Assembly: GCA_030522415.1 (NCBI GenBank)
Contig: CM060104.1
Coordinates: 27,490,431-27,554,430, forward strand
Reading direction: 5' to 3'
DNA from: Channallabes apus
Taxonomy: Eukaryota > Chordata > Actinopteri > Siluriformes > Clariidae
Length of the DNA stretch: 64,000 bases
Part shown: positions 41,505 to 54,554 of the stretch, one piece after another
Layout: each line of letters opens with the position of its first letter
How positions within the stretch are numbered: the first letter of the stretch is position 1
Program-made: the position numbers and the translations under genes
The notes under the pieces: generated by a model
The model's input: only the letters and a program-made list of their open reading frames with translations
Told to the model about the DNA's origin: nothing
Database searches by the model: none

Positions 41505-41870
41505 ACTAATCAGCCATAACATTACAACATAAAAACGTTAAGCACGGTATCGTCTAGGTTCCCCTTTGTGCTGCCACGGCAGCTCTGGTCCCGTGGTTGA
41601 TGACTCTACACACTCTCTGGGAGGGAGCTGTTGTGTCACCAGGACAGAAGCAGTGGATGCCTTGAGTGTCATGGGTTTTGAGGTGGGGCCTCCACAGATT
41701 GTGACTTGTTTGTCCTGTGCATTCCATGGGTGCTACGATTGGATTGAGATCTGAGGAATTTGGAACAAACTTAAAACACTGTGCCGGCTATTTTTTTTTT
41801 AGCTATTTGTGCTACACAGCCTGGACTTTGGTCATCATGAGCCTTGGGTGCCCATGATCCTGTCACCAGT
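41505..41870 (+). mobile_element. Non-autonomous DNA element copy
   Basis: It starts TACACTAATCAGCCATAACA and carries GAGGTGGGGCCTCCACAGA, then ATTGGATTGAGATCTGAGGA, words I know from a common fish DNA-transposon family. The right border is unclear. Confidence 0.5.
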
Positions 41871-42156
41871 TTACTGGTATATAATTAATAATTAAGCAAA
41901 ATCACATTAAAGGGAGAGCTGTTGTGCTGAAAATCAGCATGGCTGTACACAGGACATAATTTTTTAAGTGGTGTTTATTTAATGCACTAACATCAGACAG
42001 ATGCTGCAAAAGCTGTATTTTGCTCCCTTTATTATTATTATTATTAGTCAAATTTTTTGATTTATTCAAATTGATGCTCAACAGGGTTGCAGGAGGCCAG
42101 GAGCCCTGGTCCAGTGGACCACAGGCCAAAGGAATCAAACTCACGACCCTAGAGGG

Positions 42157-42186
42157 GTAAACCCTAACCCTAACCCTAACCCTTAG
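42157..42186. repeat. Short interstitial telomere-like repeat
   Basis: About four CCCTAA units in a row in the interior of the window. It is too short to imply a fusion point. Confidence 0.7.
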
Positions 42187-44339
42187 ATTCACCTTCTTAT
42201 TCCTGTGTTCTTCTTGGTCCTGTTTTAACCCCAACCATGGACATTTAAGACTAAACACTTTCATGCTCACTCAGCTTTGATCTAATAAACATCTAGCTAC
42301 CTTTCTACGGTACCACGTTGCCAACACCCCTGCAGTATGTAGAATGTGGAAATGCTTGGTCCTGGGTTCGATGAGGTAACTCAATCTTTAGCAGTTCCTA
42401 CTGTATATTAGTTCCTGGTGAAAGTGCTGTAGTCACATTATAAACAATACACTCATCAATGATAAACTTTCTACTCCTTATTTTAATCATGTGTAGCTTT
42501 GTAGACTGCTCACACAATGCTGCCTCCAGGGTCGAAGTGAAGCAGAACAAAGCAAACCTTTTTGCCATTTACACAAGCGACACACAACACAGTAAACGTG
42601 AGCAGATGCAGTGTGGAAGATCATTGCCGGAGAAATTCTCAAATTAACCCCATGTTTAAACCAAGCAAACAAACAAAGTACAAAGACGAGCATCGATTAT
42701 CTGTGTCTGAGTTGTGCAGTCAATGACAGACTGAGAGTTTAGATTTTGCGAAGTCTATACCGTACATACTGTATGATAAAGCAGCGAATCCAAGGCCTTG
42801 GCTTGAATGATTCCTCTGATCAATCCCTCGGCACATGTACTGTTTTTGTTGCTTCGCTTTACCTGGCTGATGCCATTAACCTCACGTTAAACGTGTATGG
42901 AAAAATGACAATGATTAGGAATAATAATCTGGATGCTTATGCAGGAGGAAGAATGGCAGCAAGATCATTTTGATGACCTTTCAGACATCAGTGTTTAGCA
43001 GTGTAAGGGAAATCTTCATCTCTATACACTCAAGGAAATAGCTGTCTTATGTCGTATTGATCGAGCTTACTAACTTACCCCAGATGCTGACAAATGCATA
43101 GCATCTGTAATTACTGCACCAAACAGGGGGAAAAAAAATTACAGAGTCAAAGATTTGTTTTGTCCTTTATTTTCCTTATATGGTCTATACTTCCTGTTTC
43201 CATTACTCTGTTGCTATGGTTGTTAATTATCCTTGCCTGTAGCTTGGAACCTCTGAATGAATAGTCTGTCTTTTTAAAGTCTGTAAATTCACAAAGCTTT
43301 GTCTCATTCATAATGTAAGTCTTGCAGAGGTGTTAACCCCCTGATCTGTCTGTATAAAGGTGATTAATTATGAATTACTCTCCTCTGTTCTTCCCTCCTG
43401 CGGTTTGACCCTGACGGGTGAATTGACAACTATTTTTCAATTGACTTTAATATGTTTCGTGTTCGCACATGTGTAACGCTCTCTCTCTCTCTCTCTCTCT
43501 CTCTGGTGCATGTTGGGAGTTAATACTGTATAGGTGAGAGTGATGTGAGTGGAGCGTGACTCTCAGGGCTCTGGATCTTTATCTGAAGCAAATTCACTAA
43601 AGTCTGCATCTAAGCTCAACAGAAAGTAAAGGTGGATATCAGTTTCATTCCTCACAATGTAAAGCTGTTGCCCATGTTGCAGTAATGGTGTGTTACGTGG
43701 GTGCAGTGTGAGGTGAGCGCCAAGACCTACAGTAGCAGTGCTGGAGCAAGAGACGGCACAGAGCAGTCAGACACGGACCGACCCACTGCGGGGGATAATG
43801 TACTGAACAATGTTGAACAGTCGGGTGAAAAGCAAGGAATTAAAGTATATGTCAGATGTGCAGACATCTGCAGAGAAAGGTGCAGCGGTGGAGAGGTATT
43901 TTTTTTCTTTCTTTTCTTTTTTTTTTTGCAGAGGTAATGGCATGGAGCAGCAGGGGGGCAGTTAGCACTGGGAATTCAGACGGCATGGAGAGATAAATTG
44001 CACAAAGGTGAATTGGTTGAGGTTAAAGATCTTTTCCCCAGACACTGACAAAATCATATCGTCTGTTATAAAGATTCAATGGACAGTAAAATATGATTAA
44101 CGTATAACTACCATTATCATCATCATCATCACTCTAACTGGTCCATTGCGACCCCATGTTGAGTGCCAGTGCTTTTATCCACAAGTGGCAGGAAACTTTT
44201 CCTTATCCTGTTTCTCTCTGAATTTACAACCATTCAGTAAGATTTCTGTAGCGTTTCCAGGCATTATCAGAATAATCCGCCTTATTAGTACAGAACAGGA
44301 CTAAATTTGTCTAATTATATGAGCAATACAGTATATTTC

Positions 44340-44690
44340 AGGTGTTGAGTCAAGGCACTGTCGCTTGGCACCTCCAGGGTTTGGGGTTCATTTCCTGACC
44401 AGGTTCGATTCCTGTCTCTGTGTGCATGGAGTTAGCATGTTCTCCCCGTTCTTGGGGGGTTTCCTCCTGGTACTCCAGTTTCCTCCCACAAGTCAAAGAC
44501 AAACAGATCAGGATAATTGGCGTTCCCAAATTGCCTGTAGTGTGTGGGTGTGTATATAAAGAGTGTGGTTTTACCCTGTGATGGATTGGCACCCTGTCTG
44601 GAGTGTGCTCTTCCTCATGCCCTAGGTTTTCTTGTGCTCCAATCCCTGTATATAGGATAATGCGGTAGAGACAAGTAAGTGAGACGAGCA
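44340..44690 (+). mobile_element. tRNA-headed interspersed repeat (copy 5)
   Basis: The head region has CTTGGCACCTCCAGGG and CAGGTTCGATTCCTG. The body has GGTTTCCTCCTGGTACTCC and the tail GTATATAGGATAATGCGG. It is a moderately decayed full-length copy. Confidence 0.6.
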
Positions 44691-44831
44691 GAAGTTACAT
44701 CCACATTGAAAAATGTGATGTAACTGTCAGCATCCAGAAGAAAAATCATCCACATTGACTCCAATGTTGCCAGAACACCGGGATTAAGGATACCTACAGT
44801 ATGACCTACAGCAACCTGTGCTAGACTTGTT

Positions 44832-45600
44832 AGAGAGAGAGAGAGAGAGAGAGAGGAGACATGCAGAGAGACAAAGAGAGACAGGGAGGGAGAGAGAGAC
44901 ACTCAAAAAGAGAGATGCTGTGAGAGACACAAAGAGAGACAGAAAAAAGACAAAGGAGAGACAGGGAGAGACATATGCAGAGATAGACACAAATACAGAG
45001 GGAAAGAGAGATGGAGAGAGAGAGACAGACAAGCACAGAGACACAGAGAGAGATGGACAAAGAAAGAGACACAAAGAGAGACAGAAAGAAAAAGGCATGC
45101 AGAGAGAGACAGAGAGAGAGAAAGAGACACAAAAAGAGAGACATGCTATGAGAGACACAAAGAGGGACAGAAAAAACAGACAAAGAGGATAGGCAGGAAG
45201 ACATAGAGAGAGAGAGATAGACATGCAGAGACAGACACAAAGAGAGACAGAAAAACATACAAAGGAGAGACAGGGAGGGACATATGCAGAGAGACACAAA
45301 TACAGAGAGAGAGAGATGGACAAAGAAAGACAAGCACAGAGACACAGAGAGAGATGGACAAAGAAAGAGACACAAAGAGAGACAGAAAGAAAAAGGCATG
45401 TAGAGAGACAAAGAGAGAGAGAGAGAGAGAAAGAGACACAAAAAGAGAGACATGTTATGAGAGACATAAGAGGGACAAAGAAGGGGACAAAGAGGAGAGA
45501 CAGGAAGACAGAGAGAGACATGCAGAGAGACAGAGAGACAGAGAAAGAGACAAAAACTGAGTGAGGGACAGAGTGTTACAGAGAGACAGTCAGAGAGACA
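44832..45600. repeat. Purine-rich GAGA/ACAGA tandem block
   Basis: About 770 bases made almost entirely of AGAG, AGACA and AAAGA units on the plus strand, with a higher-order repeat. The block near 45060-45230 (AAAGGCATGCAGAGAG, then GAGACATGCTATGAGAG) recurs near 45370-45490. Its low stop-codon density gives long spurious frames on both strands, rich in Ser/Leu or Arg/Glu. It is not coding. Confidence 0.85.
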
Positions 45601-46256
45601 CCTGATTATATTAAGGATACAAGCTTGGATACTGTATGTGAGCTGATTGCGTCCACTGTTAGTTGGGAATTTTATATGAGTGGACAGCATCACTCAAGGG
45701 TCTCTATGTAGAGTTTTTAGCGCATTCTGCTTGTTATGAGCTGAGGCCATGTATTGAATGGTAAATGCTGTTGGAGACGGTGTAACCGAGCCGGTTAGTT
45801 TATAAATGCATGTGTCTTTCAATCGAATCAGCGAATTCATTGCTTTTGTCTCAGGGAGACATTAAGACAAATCACCTTCGTTTTCGCTGCCGGGATTGTG
45901 TAACCGAAAAAAGCGAGATACCATTAAAAGAACCCATTTTCATTCTTCTTTCTTTTTGTTCATCTAAAGGAGAAGTTAACAATAGACTCTTTAAATATCA
46001 GTGGTGGCAGGGACAGACATAAAAGAGCCGTAGTTGGAGAACTAGTTGAACAAAAAAAAAAAACATTGATGTAATTTTCTTACCAGAGTCTTAGAAATCG
46101 AGCTAATGAGACAAATGGGGTGGGAAGTGAAACTTTCTCACCGGTCTAACGTCAGTGCTGGGGTGGTAACACATTTCAACAGACCGTTAGATGAAATTAT
46201 CACACAAGTAACAGAGCTAGAGCATCGCATAGATGTGATGGTGAAGGTGGAAATAA

Positions 46257-46487
46257 TGACGATAGAGCGTATTTTTTATAAATGTTTACACCCTTTTATA
46301 ACAGAGGGACGACCCATGTTAGATGTTTTGGAGATAAAGTCAAAGAGGCCAGATTGAGGTGGTTTGGACATGTTCAGAGGAGAGATGGTGAATATATCGG
46401 TAGAAGGATGTTGAGGTTGGAACTGCCAGGCAGGAGGTCTAGAAGAAGACCAAAGAGGAGATTTATGGATGTAATAAGAGGACATGA
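46257..46487 (+). repeat. 231-bp duplicated segment, copy 1
   Basis: Same length and sequence as 47501-47731 except one visible A/G difference (near 46443). It consists of about 48 bp of unassigned DNA and the 5' truncated start of an RTE-like LINE end. Confidence 0.9.
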
Positions 46488-46570
46488 AGTTAGTTGGAGT
46501 GAGAGAAGAGGATGAGATGATTTGCTGTGGCGACCCCTGAAAGGGAACAGCCGAAAGACAAAGAAGACCC
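46305..46570 (+). pseudogene. RTE-like LINE C-terminus and 3' end
   Basis: It encodes RGTTHVRCFGDKVKEA, then RLRWFGHVQRRDGEYIG, LELPGRRSRRRPKRRFMDV, the conserved tail of RTE/BovB-like LINE polyproteins. The 3' end has GCTGTGGCGACCCCTGAAAG, then GGAACAGCCGAAAGACAAAG. It is strongly 5' truncated, with no RT or endonuclease core. A 3' scrap of the same family is at 52160-52200. Confidence 0.75.
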
Positions 46571-46806
46571 TTAATAGTAGAAAAAATACAGTGGTGTGAA
46601 AAACTATTTGCCCCCTCCTGATTTCTTATTCTTTTGCATGTTTGTCACACAAAATGTTTCTGATCATCAAACACATTTAACTATTAGTCAAAGATAACAC
46701 AAGTAAACACAAAATGAAGTTTTTAAATGAGGGGTTTTGTTATTTAGGGAGAAAAAAAAATCCAAACCTACATCGCCCTGTGTGAAAAAGTAATTGCCCC
46801 CTGAAC

Positions 46807-47217
46807 CTAATAACTGGTTGGGCCACCCTTAGCAGCAATAACTGCAATCAAGCGTTTGCGATAACTTGCAACGAGTCTTTTACAGCGCTCTGGAGGAATT
46901 TTGGCCCACTCATCTTTGCAGAATTGTTGTAATTCAGCTTTATTTGAGGGTTTTCTAGCATGAACCGCCTTTTTAAGGTCTTGCCACAACATCTCAATAG
47001 GATTCAGGTCAGGACTTTGACTAGGCCACTCCAAAGTCTTCATTTTGTTTTTCTTCAGCCATTCAGAGGTGGATTTGCTGGTGTGTTTTGGGTCATTGTC
47101 CTGCCGCAGCACCCAAGATCGCTTCAGCTTGAGTTGACGAACAGATGGCCAGACATTCTCCTTCAGGATTTTTTGGTAGACAGTAGAATTCATGGTTCCA
47201 TCTATCACAGCAAGCCT
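46807..47217 (-). pseudogene. Tc1 transposase, C-terminal part
   Basis: The last 136 codons of the transposase, from RLAVIDGTMNS to the TAG stop at 46807. It contains the second catalytic Asp in QDNDPKH and the catalytic Glu in SPDLNPIEMLW, with 34 residues between them (DD34E). No frameshift or stop is seen. It is separated from the N-terminal part by the inserted element, so no full protein can be made from this locus. Translation beyond 47217 up to 47316 runs into the inserted element and is not transposase. Confidence 0.9.
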
Positions 47218-47500
47218 TCCAGGGGGGTGTTCTTCGTACGTCGCTAACTCAGTTAGCTGGATTTGATTGTTGTGGATTTGTCCTGATCTTGGATTGTTTC
47301 GTTCTCCGATGCTCATCTCGCACTTGTTGTCATAGCAACATGTCCGTAAGCTTGAACCTGCTCGGTAGCAGGTTTATTTCATGTAAACAGGATTAAGGCT
47401 GCGCTCCTGCCGGGTTATGATTGGTTGAAATGGTGAGGTCACATCTGATTGGTTAAAGAGCGCTGACGTGGACTGACTCACGTGGGGAAAGAAAAGTATC

Positions 47501-47731
47501 TGACGATAGAGCGTATTTTTTATAAATGTTTACACCCTTTTATAACAGAGGGACGACCCATGTTAGATGTTTTGGAGATAAAGTCAAAGAGGCCAGATTG
47601 AGGTGGTTTGGACATGTTCAGAGGAGAGATGGTGAATATATCGGTAGAAGGATGTTGAGGTTGGAACTGCCAGGCAGGAGGTCTAGAGGAAGACCAAAGA
47701 GGAGATTTATGGATGTAATAAGAGGACATGA
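47501..47731 (+). repeat. 231-bp duplicated segment, copy 2
   Basis: Near-identical to 46257-46487 and lying inside the transposon at 47223-48596. The LINE-derived part stops at GAGGACATGA and passes into TA repeats, lacking the LINE 3' end that copy 1 has. Confidence 0.9.
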
Positions 47732-47952
47732 TATATATATATAATAAATATATATATATATCGGTATATATATATATATATATAATTGATATCAAATATT
47801 ATATTAGAACATAAATTCATAGGTTTTCTATTATTATAATAAACTCTAGGCACGAGACAGCCCTCAAGACCATTAATTCAAATTCTTGTATAATGTTTAT
47901 TTTGTAACACATTTATTTTTCAGGGGTTCGTTATAAATATGCAAATATAGAT

Positions 47953-47955
47953 ATA

Positions 47956-48034
<79 letters not shown>
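47953..48034. repeat. (TA)n(GA)n microsatellite
   Basis: About 50 bases of TA followed by about 30 of GA, inside the inserted transposon. Confidence 0.9.
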
Positions 48035-48036
<2 letters not shown>

Positions 48037-48573
48037 TGTATAAGAAAAATAATTTTTTTATAATGAAAAATTGGACAAAACTAATTTTATTATAAAGTAA
48101 ACAATATAAAAGTATACATGTTTTTTTTAAAAATATTCATATTTAAATTTTTCCGTTATACAACATATTTTTTTCATATTTCTTATTTTATTGTCTCATG
48201 TAATTTGTAAAACATATGTGCATATTATGTTCTAATATAATATTTGATAGTGATTATGTGTGTGTGGTGGGAGGGGGGGATCCATGGCAGGGAAGCATTT
48301 CAGCGCATAACACGTGGGGTGGGGGAGCATTTCAGCGCAGGTGTTACAAAAAAAAATTAGCTTGTTCTTTTTGTCATTTCGTCAACCAATCAAAATGCTA
48401 CTGTCGATGCATATCGCCTTTTAAACCAACGCACGAACGCGCAATAATCCTAGACAACTCAATCCGGCCAGACTAATCATCAACAACAGGTGTGCTCGAA
48501 GAACCGACTTAGCCCGGTCTTAATTAGCACGATGATCTCATCTTAGATGTGTCAATTCATCCCGGATGTTTCA

Positions 48574-49299
<726 letters not shown>

Positions 49300-49729
49300 T
49301 CAGGCCTGGGGGTGACTACAGAAATTGAACTCAGGTGTGATAAACCACAGTTAAGTTATTTTTTAACAAGGGGGGCAATCACTTTTTCACAGAGGGCCAT
49401 GTAGATTTTGAGTTTTTTTCTCCCTTAATAACATAAACCTTCATTTAAAAACTGCATTTTGTGTTCAATTATGTTATCTTTGACTAATAGTTAACGGTTT
49501 TTGATGATCAGAAACATTTAAGTGTGACAAACATGCAAAAGAATAAGAAATCAGCAAGGGGGAAAATAGTTTTTCACATCACTGTATATATACAGTAGCT
49601 CTTTTAGAAAATAAAGAATGTACTACAGTAAAACCGAGTGGTAGCAAATCCACAATGGTAATGGCTGGAGACTGGAACTACGCTACAGAATTCACTCTCA
49701 ACAGAAATGTGGAGGAACCATATCCATGG

Positions 49730-50160
49730 AATACTGTATAAAATTAGGTAATTAAGTAACAACAACAAGCAGGTGTTCTGGAACAGTTCTGGCAGGAACA
49801 GTATTGTGTCGAGTGTGTTTGTGAAACCCATCGAGCTCCATGATGATGAAACTGTCTCTCATGAAAACCTTCCCAGGAAACAAGACCAAAACTGACCTCT
49901 GCTGCAGAGGAGACGTTCATTTAGAGTCACCAGCCTCAGAAATCACTAATTAACAACCAGCACCTCAGATTAGAGCCGTTATGAAGCTTCACAGAGCAGA
50001 AGTAGCAGATAAACATCTCAATATCAACTGTTCAAAGGAGATTATTGTGTGTTTTGTATAAACGCCTTCAGTATTATTTTACAGTGTAGAAAGAAATCAA
50101 CATCAAGAAAGATCATGAAGTCAGAAGGAGCGTCCAAAGTTTTGACTGGCAGTGTGTGTT
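49730..50160 (-). mobile_element. Tc1-type MITE, decayed
   Basis: Reverse-oriented relative of 54707-55259. Shared words are GATGAAACTGTCTCTCATGA, TTAGAGCCGTTATGAAGCTT and CAACTGTTCAAAGGAG. Both TIRs are worn. A further partial copy lies at 62680-62965. Confidence 0.6.
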
Positions 50161-51506
50161 ACAGCACTCATGTTCCCCATTGGTGTTCTTGATGGATCTA
50201 ATGATGTCTGACAACCAAATGCATAAGACATAGTTTCAATAAAAATTACTACTACTATTATATATATATAAAATGAAGATGGGATGCAGATCCGATCTGA
50301 AAAACATTTAATTTAATTGTATTTATTTATATAGTGTAGTGCTTTTTAGCAATGGCCATTGGCTTAAAGCAGACATCAGACTATCAGACTCGTGCATTCA
50401 GACAGTCATAAAGAAATCAGATCTGGATCATATTGGGGTAAAAAGAAATCAGATTTGATTGACTTCAGACTGGAATGTGAACTTAGTCTATGGGTTCAGA
50501 GCGTCTGTTCTGCGGCAGTGAGGAATCGATGGACCACCTGTTTGTACTGTATGCTGCAGAAGATGAGCAGATGGTCCTCAGTGCTGGAAGCCTGGTGCAG
50601 AGGGATGGGAGTCACATAGTGAAAACACCTGTACGCATGCAGTGTTGGACAAAGTATGTTTCAAAGCAGAAATCTTTTTTTTTTTTTTCCAAGCTACAGT
50701 AGCACTCTGGCTTAAGGGGAAAAACAAAATGCATGTGTGGTAGCACTCAGGATGCTGACAAAATGCTGACTGTATTATTAAAAGTCAGACTCAAAAGGTG
50801 CATGTGGTTTTTTAAGATGACTCAAAGGTTGCCAGAATTCTGTCAGGTTTCGGCACAGGGGAGGTTGAAAGGAAAAAGGGAAACAAAAGAAATGACTGAA
50901 TGCATATTATTTTATTTATCCATCTTTGGCTTCTAACGTGCATTTTGGAATGACGTTTAGATTTTTTTTTTTGGGGGACCCTCTTTCTGGAGGAATCTGT
51001 CTTTCTCTTTCTCTCTGTCTCTCCCACTCCCTTGTTCTTTCTCTTTCTCTTTTGTACTCCAGCCTTGAGGCAAGTAACGCACTCTTTTATCCAAGTCATA
51101 TCCAGAGCATCCTTGCTATAAAAGCAGCAGTAGAGCAGGCATCCGATTCCCTGGTGACAGGCACCGGGTAAAAGACAGATGAACACCAACTTTCACTCTG
51201 CCTCGAATTCCCACAGCCCTAATTTAACAGGAAATGTGTTTTGGTGTTGAGCGTGAGACTCGGGGGTGGGAGGTCTTTCTCAGATCACAGAGAGAGAGAG
51301 AGAAAGAAGGTGGGACATGCTTGCCACATTGCTCTTTATATGCCCACTCTCTCTCTCTCTCTCTCCTCCCACAGTGCACCTGATCGCTCTCCCCTTGGCT
51401 TTGATCTATAATTCGGAGGTGGAGTTGAGATTCGAAGCACATCACAGCATAGAACAAAAGCAAACGGTTCAGGTGGCTCCACGATTACCCCAGTGGAAAG
51501 ATAGAT

Positions 51507-51542
<36 letters not shown>

Positions 51543-52159
51543 GGAAATTGGAGTGGTGTTAGCTCCCGTGGATGTGCCTTATAGGATGAACACACTCAGA
51601 GTTCATCATCTGTCTATCCATCAACACTTTCCTTCGACTGAAGCTGCACACATACACTTCTCCACACTCAATATTCTCCTGTCATTCGCAATTGGCCCTG
51701 TTGCATCACTCTCCTCATCTATCTTTCTCCTCATCTATCTGTCTATTACCCTCCCTGTTACCTTCTCCTTCTGCTGGAGAACAAGCCTTCTATCTGTCAT
51801 GGACACACACGCAGTACGGCTTGTCCTTAGGAATCTTCCGATAGCTGACATTCAACTTTGAAACCCACGAGATGTTGTAGCAGAAGATAAAGTCTCCTCG
51901 TGTCCACAGTGAGGTCCTGATTCAGAGACCCCTCTCTACACGATGCAGTTATGCATCAAGAACTCAATATAACACATGCATTCTTTCATTTCTTTAATAC
52001 ATACTGACATATGACAGCTCAGATTAGCAATGCGTACGTGACACGCACTCACTATCTCTCAAGCTGTAAAATGCTGTAGTAAAGTGCAGCAAATATTTTG
52101 GCTGAAAAAGAAAGAGATTAAACAGTCCTACAGCAAATAATATGCAGGTGATAGGGTTA

Positions 52160-52215
52160 GATGGAGGCAGATGAAAGGGAACAGCCGAAAGACAAAAAAG
52201 AAGATTATTATTATT
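52160..52215 (+). mobile_element. RTE-like LINE 3' scrap
   Basis: GATGAAAGGGAACAGCCGAA then AGACAAAAAAGAAG repeats the 3' terminus of the LINE at 46305-46570. It lies just upstream of the minisatellite at 52316. Confidence 0.5.
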
Positions 52216-52315
52216 GCGCAGGTTTTACACCGTATACGACTCCTGATGCAACCCTTACCTTTTATCTGGGCTTGGGACGGTTGCTGGGGTTTGGGCATCG
52301 GGAATCGAATGTGGG

Positions 52316-52745
52316 CCTTCCTACTCCTACTACTACTACTACTACTACTCCTACTCCCACTGCTACGCCGACTCCTACTACTACTCCTACTCCCACTGCT
52401 ACGCCTACTCCTACTACTACTCCTACTACTACTCCTACTCCCACTGCTACGCCTACTCCTACTACTACTCCTACTACTACTCCTACTCCCACTGCTACGC
52501 CTACTCCTACTACTACTCCTACTACTACTCCTACTCCCACTGCTATGCCTACTCCTACTACTACTCCTACTCCCACTGCTACGCCTACTCCTACTACTAC
52601 TCCTACTACTACTCCTACTCCCACTGCTACGCCTACTCCTACTACTACTCCTACTACTACTCCTACTCCCACTGCTACGCCTACTCCTACTACTACTCCT
52701 ACTCCCACTGCTACGCCTACTCCTACTACTACTCCTACTACCACC
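52316..52745. repeat. 36/48-bp CTA-rich minisatellite
   Basis: Built of two unit lengths, 36 bp and 48 bp, that differ by one extra 12-bp ACTACTCCTACT block. Each unit ends CCCACTGCTACG. All units are multiples of three and lack stops in several frames, so four overlapping long frames arise (Thr-Pro, poly-Leu, Ser-Arg, Val-Gly). It is not coding. Confidence 0.9.
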
Positions 52746-53187
52746 TTCCACTTACAGTATACGGAACGTTTACTGTTTCTCCTCCCACTACCTCAACTCA
52801 TTACCTCAATTCCACAAAGTATTGGAATGTCATGTTGTCGCATTGTTAATTTGTCGCTCTTGTTTACACATTTGCACGTGCACTTTATGTCGTGTCTTTT
52901 GTATAGGACTGAGTTTTTTTCTGGTAACTTAAAATGTCAATCTAAGCTAACCAGCTAATCTAAAATAGCTAGTTAGGTTTTTGTTCATTTATGTTGTAAA
53001 TTTATGATGTCTTGTCAATCTGTCATGTCTCAGCTATTACCTATATTAGGTTCCAAAGTTAGCTAGTTGGTTTTTGTTAAATTATGTTGTAAATTATGTA
53101 GCACCTTGGTCCTGGAGGAATGTTGTTTCGGTTCACTGTGAACTGAACTGTACGTATATGGGTGAAATGACAACTTGAACTTAAACT

Positions 53188-53386
53188 AGTGTTCAAGTCA
53201 ACCCAGGACTTTCCGGTGAATGAAGGCGTAAAATTGATTGACGTTTACTTTTACAAAAACTAGTAAAACGCTATGATAAGTGCATGAGTGTTGCAGAGGA
53301 TTATATAGAGGGGTTTTACTCTCAGAACTGTTACTCTATTATTCTGCACAATCAAAATCCCAGTTTGACTTGAACACCCCTCCTAG
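53188..53386 (+). mobile_element. mariner-like MITE, internally deleted
   Basis: Left end TTCAAGTCAACCCAGGACTT, right end TTTGACTTGAACACCCCTCC, with GAATGAAGGCG near the left as in 10900-11546. Only about 200 bp remain. Confidence 0.6.
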
Positions 53387-53774
53387 TAGTAGTAGTAATA
53401 ATAGTGCAGTAATAGTAGTGCAGGTTAACATACGGATGAACCCATTGTACAGTACACTGCACTGTAATGGAAAGGAACGACCTTCTGATGCTAAATGATT
53501 TCAGTAAACATGAGCAGAATGACGGAGCTGCTCGACCCACTCGTTCATCACACCATTTCATTTAGAGACGAAGAGAAAAAAAATGAAAGGTTGTGTGGGC
53601 TGGCAGAACAGACACGACTGCATCCTGACCGATGATCACGCCTTTTAAACCGGTTAACATTTTGTCTCTGGGGACGGACTCCATGTCTCTCTGCTGAGTT
53701 TCCTTTAGTGGTTCGTAGCTCTTCCTAAACATCACCATTTATCATCGTGGGCCAGTCGTTTTTAATACAGTTAC

Positions 53775-53912
53775 CTCGGCCCGTGCTTTCTGCTCTAACT
53801 GCATGAAGACGGACATTAATGACGCCGTGACAAATGGGATGACGAACAGTACGTTAAAGCCCAGCGAGACGTCTGTGCAGCCTGTGTGTGTGTGATGCAT
53901 TTCTCTACACAT
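53775..53912 (-). CDS. olfm3: Candidate olfm3 exon 1 with signal peptide
   Basis: A 46-codon open segment on the minus strand that starts at ATG 53912, with an in-frame TGA four codons upstream. It ends in phase 0 at a good donor (GCCGAG followed by GTAACT). It has a hydrophobic core (LGFNVLFVIPFVTASLMSVF) and then KARAE with a plausible ARA/E signal-peptidase site. Exon 2 also begins in phase 0, and adding this segment gives exactly 480 codons plus stop, close to the 478 residues I recall for human OLFM3. The sequence itself is not recognisably similar to known noelin first exons, which vary by promoter. Alternatively it is an internal exon of another gene (a CACACAG acceptor lies before GCTGCACAG), or chance. 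Confidence 0.4.
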
Positions 53913-54550
53913 CTTCACGTTTCATATTTCTCCAGCAGAAAGAAAGAGAGAGAGAAGAAATATATAGACAGACACAGTATCACGTCCTAATTCTTTATCT
54001 CCAGTAATATTTTGCTGTGTACTGCTGCTCATCAATTTCTCCCCCAAACAAAAGCCATTAGAAGGTTGTAGAACCTGCAGATTTTATTACTTACTCTGTT
54101 TATTCTCCATCACTCATGTGCTCTCTCTCTCTTCCACTCTTTCTTGCCAGGGTGTATCAGCATTCACTACACAGTGTGTAATGTATTATCTGTCCAAACA
54201 AGCCCATGTAGAACAAGTGCAAATTGAGAGTGGGAACGAGTGCGCTAACAAATTCACACACTTATACAGGAAACTGATTTACAACCATTTATGGAACCGG
54301 TTCTAATGACCAACCAACATGCTGATAATGTCTGATAACATGACGTGCTACAGTAGTGAGGTTTGAGGTTGATATTTGGGTGGCAGTAGGAGTCGTGTCC
54401 AACCTGTAGACCACAAAAAATGTTCAGTTAGTTTTTCATCAGGAGTGTGCTGGCTTAGAGGGAACACACAATGCAGGAAGGGGGAGTGAGGACCTTAATG
54501 GCTGGAGGTTTCCAGTTAAAGACGCGACAAGGGAAGCAACTGCACTTTAA
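53913..54550. other. Upstream region, nothing recognised
   Basis: Could hold the 5' UTR or promoter of the candidate first exon. I see no TATA box or CpG island. A short GA-rich tract lies near 53940-53960. Confidence 0.4.
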
Positions 54551-54554
54551 CATA

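Noticed and set aside
42157..42186. Interstitial telomere as a chromosome fusion scar
   Set aside because: Only about four units in one orientation; too short to support a fusion.
44784..45693. Overlapping frames of 245 and 287 codons (Ser/Leu/Cys-rich) and Arg/Glu-rich frames on the other strand
   Set aside because: They follow from a stop-poor GAGA/ACAGA tandem block; composition is pure low complexity with no domain.
52128..52958. Four long frames on both strands (Thr-Pro, poly-Leu, Ser-Arg, Val-Gly)
   Set aside because: All are readings of one minisatellite whose unit is a multiple of three without stops.
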